Source: Actinomycetes bacterium
GTDB lineage: Bacteria; Actinomycetota; Actinomycetes; Actinomycetales; Microbacteriaceae
Assembly (NCBI GenBank): GCA_029779645.1
Contig: JAKPAC010000009.1
Location: 1-49,385, forward strand
Direction: 5' to 3'
Length of the DNA: 49,385 nt
Shown here: positions 27,507-35,713 of the stretch, piece by piece
Layout of the letters: each line of letters opens with the position of its first letter
Position numbering within the stretch: position 1 is the first letter of the stretch
Notes under the pieces: model-generated
Told to the model about the DNA's origin: nothing
The model's input: only the letters and a program-made list of their open reading frames with translations
Databases searched by the model: none
Translations under genes and position numbers: made by a program

Positions 27507-28592
27507 TTGGATCTTCTCCAGACACTTCTGTGGCCACTGAAATGGGCCGTCGAGCTCATTCTCGTCGCGTGGCACTGGATCTTCACGCTGTTCGGGATCC
27601 CGCCCGAGTCGGGCCTGATCTGGATCCTCTCGATCATCGGCCTCGTGCTCGTGGTGCGTTCGGCGCTCATCCCGCTGTTCGTGAAGCAGATCAAGAGCCA
27701 GCGCAAGATGATGGAGATCGCGCCGGAGCTCCGCAAGGTGCAGGAGCGGTACAAGGGCAAGAAGGATCAGCTCTCGCGTGAGGCCATGAGCCGCGAGACG
27801 ATGGCGCTCTACAAGAAGCACGGCACCTCGCCTGTCTCGGGATGTCTCCCCCTGCTCGTGCAGATGCCCATCTTCTTCGCGCTGTTCAATGTGCTCAACG
27901 GTGTCACGCTCGCCGCAAAGGAGAACCGCGGCGGCGTCGGCCTGCTCTCCCCCGAGCTCGTGCAGCAGTTCTACAACGCCAAGCTGTTCGGCGTTGCCTC
28001 GCTGCACGACTCCCTCCAGGGCGCGCTCGAGAATCGTCCGGATGGCTGGGAAGCCACCGTCGTGATCCTCATCGTGCTCGTGATCCTCATGATCGCGTCG
28101 CAGTTCTTCACCCAGCTGCAGATCATCTCGAAGAACCTGTCACCCGAGGCCAAGACCGGCCAGGCATACCAGATGCAGAAGATCATGCTCTATGTGCTGC
28201 CGCTGGCATTCATCTTCTCGGGTGTGTTCTTCCCCCTCGGCGTCGTCGTCTACTGGTTCATCAGCAACCTGTGGACCATGGGCCAGCAGTTCGTGGTCAT
28301 CCGCAACATGCCGACCCCCGGCTCGGATGCCGCGAAGGAACGCGAAGAGCGTCTCGCGCGCAAGGGCAAGGCGCTCGATGCCAAGGGCAAGATCATCCCG
28401 ATGGCCAAGTACCAGGCCGAGCAGCAGAAGATGCTCGAGGATGCCGAGCGCCTCGCCGCCGAGAAGCCCAAGCGCCAGCAGCCCATGGGCAAGCAGCGCG
28501 CGAAGAAGCAGTCCGGCTCGTCCGGTCAGTCTGGCGCACCCGGTTCCTCCGGTCCCGCGGGCGCCTCCGGCGGACCGAAGAACAAGTCCTGA
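27507..28592 (+). CDS. yidC: Membrane protein insertase YidC/Oxa1
   Basis: 361 residues. Helices are seen at about 5-30, 31-58, 110-135, 188-215 and 232-262; the conserved cytosolic arginine region KQIKSQRKMMEIAPEL and GCLPLLVQMPIFFALF belong to the family. The C-terminus is a long Lys/Gly/Ser/Pro-rich tail. It inserts membrane proteins with or after SecYEG. The TTG start is supported by AAAGGA 9 nt upstream. Confidence 0.95.
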   Translation: MDLLQTLLWPLKWAVELILVAWHWIFTLFGIPPESGLIWILSIIGLVLVVRSALIPLFVKQIKSQRKMMEIAPELRKVQERYKGKKDQLSREAMSRETMALYKKHGTSPVSGCLPLLVQMPIFFALFNVLNGVTLAAKENRGGVGLLSPELVQQFYNAKLFGVASLHDSLQGALENRPDGWEATVVILIVLVILMIASQFFTQLQIISKNLSPEAKTGQAYQMQKIMLYVLPLAFIFSGVFFPLGVVVYWFISNLWTMGQQFVVIRNMPTPGSDAAKEREERLARKGKALDAKGKIIPMAKYQAEQQKMLEDAERLAAEKPKRQQPMGKQRAKKQSGSSGQSGAPGSSGPAGASGGPKNKS

Positions 28593-28599
28593 CCGGGCG

Positions 28600-28632
28600 C
28601 GGCGGGTGCGCCACATTCTGACGCACCCGCCG
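28600..28632 (+). terminator. Strong hairpin after yidC
   Basis: An 11-bp perfect stem (CGGCGGGTGCG with CGCACCCGCCG) around an 11-nt loop, without a T-run. It may end or attenuate the yidC transcript before khpB. Confidence 0.5.
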
Positions 28633-28676
28633 GCCGGCCTCCCAACACCTCCCCCGCGCCAAGAAGAGAGCACACC

Positions 28677-29249
28677 ATGACCGATCTCCCTGAGCTCGAA
28701 TTCGATCTGCCTGTTCCGACCCCCACCGACGCCATCGGCTCGCCCATCGCACCCGGCGGCAGCGGCCACCTCGATCGCACTCCTTCGACGATCGAGCAGC
28801 TCGAGGAGGAAGGCGATGTCGCCGCCGACTACATCGAGGAGCTGCTCGACATCGCCGATATCGATGGCGACATCGAGCTCGACGTGCGCGGCGGTCGTGC
28901 GCACGTGCGGGTCGAGTCCGACAAGCCTGGCGCGCTCTCGGTCCTGGCCAGCTCGGAGGCGGTGCGCTCGCTCCAAGAGCTCACGCGCCTGGCCGTGCAG
29001 AACCGCACCGGTCGCTTCTCGCGCCTGATTCTCGACATCGGCGGCTCGCGCGATTCGCGCCAGAGCGAGCTCTCGCAGCTGGTCGATCGTGCCATCGAGC
29101 GCATCGAGGGCGGCGCAGAGCAGGCATCCCTGCCCGCGATGTCGAGCTACGAACGCAAGCTCGTGCACGACTTCGTCGCCGAGCGCGGCTTCGTCTCCGA
29201 GTCGTACGGCGAGGGCGCCCAGCGCCACACGGTCATCCGTCGCGCGTAG
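28677..29249 (+). CDS. khpB: R3H/KH-domain RNA-binding protein KhpB (Jag)
   Basis: 190 residues: an acidic N-terminus, a KH-II-like domain (about 60-125, with GGRAHVRVESDKPG and LTRLAVQNRTGRF) and a C-terminal R3H domain (about 128-190, MSSYERKLVHDFVAE, then RGFVSESYGEG and RHTVIRRA). KhpB proteins bind RNA, often with KhpA, and affect cell division and envelope growth in Gram-positives. ATG start with AAGAAGAGAG upstream. Its stop lies 8 bp before a 36-bp palindrome holding parS. Confidence 0.92.
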   Translation: MTDLPELEFDLPVPTPTDAIGSPIAPGGSGHLDRTPSTIEQLEEEGDVAADYIEELLDIADIDGDIELDVRGGRAHVRVESDKPGALSVLASSEAVRSLQELTRLAVQNRTGRFSRLILDIGGSRDSRQSELSQLVDRAIERIEGGAEQASLPAMSSYERKLVHDFVAERGFVSESYGEGAQRHTVIRRA

Positions 29250-29256
29250 TCTCGTG

Positions 29257-29292
29257 AGCTGGTTGATGTTTCACGTGAAACATCAACCAGCT
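29257..29292. promoter_or_regulatory. parS: parS site 1 inside a 36-bp perfect palindrome
   Basis: The central 16 bp (29267-29282) are the exact parS consensus TGTTTCACGTGAAACA, bound by ParB. The symmetry extends 10 bp on each side (AGCTGGTTGA and TCAACCAGCT), giving 36 bp of perfect palindrome just after khpB. As RNA it could also act as a hairpin at the khpB 3' end. Confidence 0.9.
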
Positions 29293-29584
29293 GGCGCACG
29301 GCACGCCTGCCATCGCGCACGGGTCGCCCCGCGCCGGCAGTGCACAGACACCAGTGGCGTCGCACATGTCGACGCGGGTGGTTCGGGTTCGACGCGCATC
29401 GGCGCCGGCACCACAGCATCCGGTGCCGGCGCATGTCGGGCGACCACGCGGTCGCATCGCGATGGTTAGCGGCGGGTGCGATCGACGCACGCCCTTCGAC
29501 GCCAGCGCGCGGCTGGCGCATTCGCGGCCCCGCGGCGTGATGAGACGACGAACGCCACATCAACGGCAGAATTGCAGGACGCGC
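29293..29584. other. Non-coding spacer between khpB and rsmG
   Basis: About 290 bp without a credible gene. It holds an 11-bp-stem hairpin at 29402-29432 (GCGCCGGCACC with GGTGCCGGCGC, 9-nt loop). I see no clear promoter box. Confidence 0.5.
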
Positions 29585-29600
29585 CGTTTCACGTGAAACA
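29585..29600. promoter_or_regulatory. parS: parS site 2
   Basis: CGTTTCACGTGAAACA, 15 of 16 positions of the consensus, 25 bp before the rsmG start. Confidence 0.88.
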
Positions 29601-29644
29601 TCGAGTGAAAGAGAGAACCACGATATGACCGATCACAACGATGA

Positions 29645-29660
29645 CGTTTCACGTGAAACA
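29645..29660. promoter_or_regulatory. parS: parS site 3 (inside rsmG, 5' end)
   Basis: CGTTTCACGTGAAACA, 15 of 16 positions, coding residues 7-12 of RsmG. It lies 60 bp from site 2, centre to centre. Confidence 0.88.
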
Positions 29661-30277
29661 TCGCCCGCGACTCTCGAGGCCGAGCCGGCGATCGCGGCGA
29701 CCCTCTTCGGAGACACGATCGCGGGCGCACGCCAGTTCGCCGCCGCGCTGGCCGCGCAGGGCGAGGAGCGCGGCCTGATCGGTCCCCTCGAGCTCCCCAG
29801 GCTCTGGACCCGGCACATCCTGAACAGCGTGATCATGGCGCCGCTGCTTAACCCCGGTCGGGTCGGCGACATCGGCACGGGCGCCGGCCTGCCCGGCCTG
29901 GTGCTCGCCATCGCGCGCCCCGATGTGCAGTTCGTGCTGATCGAGCCGATGGAGCGCCGCGTAGCCTGGCTGAATGAGCAGGTCGACGAGCTCGGCCTTC
30001 GCAACGTCGAGGTCGTGCGAGCCCGGGCCGAGGAGGCGAAGGCGTTCGGGGGGCTCGACCAGGTCACTGCGCGGGCCGTGAGCGCGCTGCGCACCCTCAT
30101 CCCCTTGACGGCCCCGCTCGTGTGCAGGGGCGGCGAGCTCGTGCTGATGAAGGGGATCAACGCCGAGGCCGAGATCGCCGCCGCCGAGAAGCAGATCCGC
30201 CGGTTCAAGCTGCACGACGTGCGGGTCGAGATTCTCGGCGACGGCGTGCTGGAAGAGACCACCCGGGTGGTGCGGGC

Positions 30278-30283
30278 TACAGT
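30278..30283 (+). promoter_or_regulatory. Candidate -10 box (TACAGT) for parA
   Basis: TACAGT within rsmG, 5 nt before GTG 30289 and 8 nt before ATG 30292. The transcript would begin at or near the parA start, so parA may be leaderless. Confidence 0.45.
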
Positions 30284-30291
30284 GGATCGTG

Positions 30292-31304
<1,013 letters not shown>

Positions 31305-31305
<1 letters not shown>

Positions 31306-32420
31306 TGGCAGCGAAGCGCACAGGTCTCGGTCGCGGGATCGGGGCCCTGATCCCCACGATCGCCGAGAGCGGCACGACGGGTCGTCCCGTCGATGTGTTC
31401 TTCCCCGGGGCTCCCACCGCGGCGGCCGAGAGGACGAGCACGACCGCGAAGGGCGCGACGAAGGCTGCCGCGAGGGATGCCACAGCCAGCGCGCCGGCGA
31501 AGCGCACGGCGAGCAAGCGCTCCGCACAGTCCGCGGCGAGCATCACGGACGCGCCCGCCGACGCCGCCACCGCGGCTGCCGCCGCGGCCGAGGGCTCGGA
31601 CGGTGAGCTGCTCGCGGTCGAGGGGCTGCGCCTCATCGACGTGTCACCCGCGCAGGTGCAGCCGAACCCGCGGCAGCCGCGCACGAACTTCGACGCCGAT
31701 GACCTGGCCGAGCTCGTGCACAGCGTGCGCGAGTTCGGGGTGCTCCAGCCGGTCGTCGTGCGTCCCCTCGACGCCGAGGCCGGCACCTACGAGCTCATCA
31801 TGGGCGAGCGCCGACTGCGCGCGTCGCGCGAGGCGGGGCTTGCCACCATCCCCGCGATTGTGCGCGAGACCGAAGACGAGTTCCTGCTGCGCGACGCCCT
31901 GCTCGAGAACCTGCACCGCTCGCAGCTCAACCCGCTCGAAGAGGCATCCGCCTACCAGCAGCTGCTCTCGGACTTCGGCATCACGCAGGAGGAGCTCGCG
32001 GCGCGAATCGGTCGCTCGCGACCCCAGATCAGCAACACGATTCGCCTCCTCAAGCTCCCGGTCCCGGTGCAGCAGCGCGTGGCGGCCGGTGTGCTCAGCG
32101 CCGGGCACGCCCGCGCCCTGCTCACCCTCGAGGACGAGGTCTCGATGCAGCACCTCGCCGACAAGATCGTGAGCGAAGACCTCTCGGTGCGCGCGGCCGA
32201 GGCCGTCGCGGCCGGCTCGCCCGCCCGTCGGGTCGCGCCGAAGGCCGGCACCAGGCGGGGACACCTCGACGAGATCGCCGAGCACCTCGGTGATCGTCTC
32301 GACACCCGCGTCAAGATCTCGCTCACGGCAAAGAAAGGCCAGATCACTATCGATTTCGCCACCGTCGGCGACCTCAACCGCATTCTCGGGATCCTCGGTG
32401 AGCCGGGCTACGGCGGCTGA
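31305..32420 (+). CDS. parB: Chromosome partitioning protein ParB
   Basis: 371 residues, a CTPase clamp that loads at parS. A Lys/Ala/Thr-rich variable region (about 35-100) precedes the ParB domain (about 108-200) with [10 protein letters not shown], the CTP-binding [13 protein letters not shown] and [14 protein letters not shown]; the helix-turn-helix region is about 205-270 ([19 protein letters not shown]); the dimerisation domain is C-terminal. The start overlaps the parA stop. The four parS sites within 2.1 kb upstream are its expected targets. Confidence 0.96.
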
Positions 32421-32489
32421 GGCATCCGGCACCGCACCGATGCGGTGACCAGAACCCGCCGCCCACGACCGTGCGCGCCCAAGAAGAAG

Positions 32490-32526
32490 AACCCCGCCCC
32501 ACTCCATGCAGGAGCGGGGCGGGGTT
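32490..32526. terminator. Bidirectional terminator between parB and trxA
   Basis: AACCCCGCCCC and GGGGCGGGGTT form an 11-bp stem, continued by CTCC/GGAG after one mismatch. The stem is flanked by AAGAAGAAG on one side and TTCTCG on the other. It sits between convergent genes. Confidence 0.75.
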
Positions 32527-32552
32527 CTCGCGTGTGCTGCGTGCTGCGGACG

Positions 32553-32876
32553 CTACGCGATGTACGCGGCGAGGTCCTTCTCGAGCGCGCCCTTGGGCTT
32601 GGCGCCGATGATCGTGGTCTCGACGGCGCCGCTCTTGAAGACCTTCATCGCCGGGATCGACGTGATCTGGTACTTCATGGCGAGGTCGGGGTTCTCGTCG
32701 ACGTTGAGCTTGAGGATTGTGATCTTGTCGGCGTGCTCGGCCTGAATCTCGTCGAGGATCGGCCCGACCTGGCGGCAGGGGCCGCACCATTCGGCCCAGA
32801 AGTCGACCAGCACGGGGCCGGTCGCCTGCAGGACGTCGGCGTCCCACGTGGCAGAGCTTGTTGCGCGTGCGCTCAT
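32553..32876 (-). CDS. trxA: Thioredoxin
   Basis: 107 residues with the redox motif WCGPC in FWAEWCGPCRQVGPIL and the cis-Pro loop TSIPAMKVF. It reduces protein disulfides and is recycled by the thioredoxin reductase encoded 118 bp upstream on the same strand. The ATG start has AAGGAG 8 nt upstream; the frame open further upstream lacks such a site. Confidence 0.96.
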   Translation of the reverse strand: MSARATSSATWDADVLQATGPVLVDFWAEWCGPCRQVGPILDEIQAEHADKITILKLNVDENPDLAMKYQITSIPAMKVFKSGAVETTIIGAKPKGALEKDLAAYIA

Positions 32877-32994
32877 GTCAGAAATCTCCTTGTGCTGTGG
32901 GCGCCCGGTGCGGACGCCGAATCTGGATCGGTTGTGGATCGATGTGCGGCTTCTGGGCAACAACGCCCGGAAGGCCGTGGTTGTTCCGGGCGAC

Positions 32995-33969
32995 TCAGGC
33001 GGTTGCCGATGCGACGGCGGCGACCGCGTCCGCGTCTCCGCCCGCTTGTGCCTCGAGGGCGAGGAAGTGCTCGGCGTCGAGCGCGGCCACGGTGCCGCTC
33101 GCGGCGGCGGTCACGGCCTGGCGGTACGTGGGGTCGATCACATCGCCCGCCGCGAAGACGCCGGGCACGCTCGTGCGCGACGAGCGGCCGTCGACCGCGA
33201 TCGTGCCCTCCGCGGTCAGCTCGAGCTTGCCGTGCACGAGGTGGGTGCGCGGGTCGTTGCCGATGGCGATGAACAGGCCCTCGAGGGGCAGCTCGCGGGT
33301 CGAGGCATCCACGGTGCTCTTGAGCACGACCCCGGTCACGGCCGAGTCGCCCAGCACGTCGACGACCTCGCTGTTCCAGATGAACTCGATCTTCTCGTTC
33401 TGCAGCGCCCGCTCCTGCATGATCTTCGAGGCGCGCAGCGTGTCTTTGCGGTGGATGACGTACACCTTGGAGGCGAAGCGCGTGAGGAACGTCGCCTCTT
33501 CCATCGCCGAGTCGCCGCCGCCGACGACGGCGATCGTGCGCTCGCGGAAGAAGAAGCCGTCGCAGGTCGCGCACCATGAGACACCGTGACCGGTGAGGCG
33601 CTCCTCGCCCTCGAGACCGAGCTTGCGATACGCCGATCCCGTCGCGTAGATGATGGCGGCTGCCTCGTGCACCCCGCCGCCGGCAAGCGTCACGCGCTTG
33701 ACCGGGCCGTCGAGCTCGAGCGCTGCGACGTCGTCGTACACGATCTCAGCGCCGAAGCGCTCGGCCTGCGCCTGCATCTTCTCCATGAGCTCGGGGCCCT
33801 GGACGCCCTCGTTGAAGCCGGGGAAGTTCTCAACGTCGGTGGTGTTCATGAGCTCGCCGCCCACCTCGACTGAGCTCGCGATGACGAGGGGCTTCAGGTC
33901 TGCCCGCGCCGCGTAGATGGCGGCGGTGAACCCTGCGGGACCTGATCCGACGATGATGACCTGACGCAA
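32995..33969 (-). CDS. trxB: Thioredoxin-disulfide reductase
   Basis: 324 residues, a low-molecular-weight NADPH-dependent flavoenzyme. FAD binding GSGPAG lies at about 8-13, the active-site CATC at Cys133/Cys136 (SWCATCDG), NADPH binding GGGDSAMEEA at about 150-159 and the second FAD motif FAAGDVIDP near the C-terminus. TTG start with AAGGAG about 5 nt upstream. It ends in an Ala/Val/Asp-rich tail. It forms a unit with trxA downstream. Confidence 0.95.
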   Translation of the reverse strand: MRQVIIVGSGPAGFTAAIYAARADLKPLVIASSVEVGGELMNTTDVENFPGFNEGVQGPELMEKMQAQAERFGAEIVYDDVAALELDGPVKRVTLAGGGVHEAAAIIYATGSAYRKLGLEGEERLTGHGVSWCATCDGFFFRERTIAVVGGGDSAMEEATFLTRFASKVYVIHRKDTLRASKIMQERALQNEKIEFIWNSEVVDVLGDSAVTGVVLKSTVDASTRELPLEGLFIAIGNDPRTHLVHGKLELTAEGTIAVDGRSSRTSVPGVFAAGDVIDPTYRQAVTAAASGTVAALDAEHFLALEAQAGGDADAVAAVASATA

Positions 33970-34102
33970 AATAGCTCCTTGTGGTTGCTCGCGAGGGACC
34001 GCGATCGCCGTCCATGAGCCTCAACCCATGGTAGCGCGCGGCTATTCCGCGGCCCGTGTGCGGTGCGGGGCGCCGCGCCCACGCCGAGCGCCGCGCTCCC
34101 CG

Positions 34103-35713
34103 TCAGCGACGGCGGATGGCAGCGAGGGCCGGCTCGATCTCGGGGGTGCGCGCGAGCGCGAGGATCCCGAGATAGCTCAGCCCCGTGACCGCGCCGATGA
34201 CCGCGGTCGCCACGATGCCGGGGAGCACACCGCTGAGCGCCCACGAGTGCTCGCCGACGCCCCCGAACAGCCACAGCGCGCCCAGGCCCACGGCCCCGGC
34301 GGGCACCGCGGCGAGGGCGAAGCGCAGCAGCGAGCCCAGGATCCGGCGCGAGCCGATGTGGCCGAGGCGCCGCTTGAGCAGCCACGCCGCCAGCAGGGCC
34401 TGCGCGGTGCCGGCGATGGACTGGCCGAGCGCGACACCGATCGCGATGAACTGCGGCGGCAGCAGCGCGGCCAGCAGCGCGGTGATCACGACGAGGGTGC
34501 ACTGAAAGAGGGTGAAGAAGAACGGCGTGCGCGTGTCGCCCAGCGCGTAGAAGGTGCGCTGCACCACGAACAGGGCCGCAAACGGCACGAGGCCGATGAG
34601 GTACGCCCACAGCACCAGCGCCATCTCGAACGCCCCAGACGGCCCGTTGGTGAAGATTCGGGATGCCGGGACCGCCGCGATCGCGATGGCCACGGTGCCG
34701 ATCACCATGAACATCGAGAGCACGCGGATGCTGCTGCCGACGTCTTTGCGCACCTCGTCGTACCGCCCGGCGACGGCGTGCTCGCTGAGCTGGGTGAAGT
34801 ACGCGGTGCCGATCGACACGGCGATGATCGAGTGGGGGAGCATGAAGATGAGCCACGCGTTCGACATGACGAACACGGACGCGTAGCCCGCGTCGGCGGG
34901 GATCGACGACACCTGCGACTGCACGATGCCGGCGAGCTGCCCGGCGATGACCATGGCGAACGTCCAGCCTGCGAGCTTGCCGGTGTTGCGCAGGCCCACG
35001 CCGCGCCAGCGGAAGTCGGGCCGGTAGCTGAGGCCGGCACGCCGCCACCACACGAGCAGGATGAGCGCCTGTGCCGCGACCCCGAGCGTCGTGAGCCCAC
35101 CCAGCAGGGCGATGCGATCGGGCGTCCAGTCGGTGATCGTCGCCGTGGTCTTGTCGTACAGGCCGAAGATCGCGATGAACGCGCCGAGCCCGACGAGGGC
35201 GACCACGTTGTTCACGATGGGCGCCCAGGTGAACGGGCCGAACACCTTGCGCGCATTGAGCACCTCGCCCAGCAGCGCGTACAGCCCGTAGAAGAAGATC
35301 TGCGGCAGGCACCAGTACGCCATCACGGTCGCGAGCGCGAGCTGCGCCTCGCTCCAGCCGCGGGTGTACAGCTGCACGAGCGCGGGGGCGAGCAGCATCG
35401 CGGCGAGGGTGGCGGCGAGCAGGACCACGAGCGCGATCGTGAAGATCTTGTTGATGTAGGCCTTGCCGCCATCTGCGTGGCCGTTCGCGCGCACGATCTG
35501 CGGCACCAGCACGGCGCTGAGAATGCCGCTGGCGATGATCGTGTAGATGTTGTTCGGCAGCTGGTTGGCGATGCCGAAGGCGTTCGCTCCCTGACTGAAC
35601 GCGCCGATGGCGGCGGCGAGCACTGCGGCGCGAACGAAGCCCAGGATGCGCGAGACGACGGTTCCGCTCGCCAGGAGCATGCTTGCGCGGCCGAGGCTAG
35701 CCATGGTCGTCAC
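34103..35713 (-). CDS. murJ: Lipid II flippase MurJ (MviN)
   Basis: 536 residues with about 14 membrane helices, MOP superfamily. Family motifs are SRILGFVRAAVLA, NAFGIANQLPNN and the central region around LPHSIIAVSIGTAYF. It moves lipid II across the membrane for the RodA/PBP enzymes. The GTG start at 35713 has AGGAA 5-9 nt upstream; ATG 35704 is an alternative three codons in. The start overlaps the end of the DUF6049-like gene. Unlike mycobacterial MviN (Rv3910) there is no cytosolic pseudokinase or extracellular C-terminal domain. Confidence 0.93.
   Translation of the reverse strand: MTTMASLGRASMLLASGTVVSRILGFVRAAVLAAAIGAFSQGANAFGIANQLPNNIYTIIASGILSAVLVPQIVRANGHADGGKAYINKIFTIALVVLLAATLAAMLLAPALVQLYTRGWSEAQLALATVMAYWCLPQIFFYGLYALLGEVLNARKVFGPFTWAPIVNNVVALVGLGAFIAIFGLYDKTTATITDWTPDRIALLGGLTTLGVAAQALILLVWWRRAGLSYRPDFRWRGVGLRNTGKLAGWTFAMVIAGQLAGIVQSQVSSIPADAGYASVFVMSNAWLIFMLPHSIIAVSIGTAYFTQLSEHAVAGRYDEVRKDVGSSIRVLSMFMVIGTVAIAIAAVPASRIFTNGPSGAFEMALVLWAYLIGLVPFAALFVVQRTFYALGDTRTPFFFTLFQCTLVVITALLAALLPPQFIAIGVALGQSIAGTAQALLAAWLLKRRLGHIGSRRILGSLLRFALAAVPAGAVGLGALWLFGGVGEHSWALSGVLPGIVATAVIGAVTGLSYLGILALARTPEIEPALAAIRRR

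Noticed and set aside
28593..28676. Riboswitch between yidC and khpB
   Set aside because: One simple GC hairpin explains the sequence; no conserved riboswitch core is visible.
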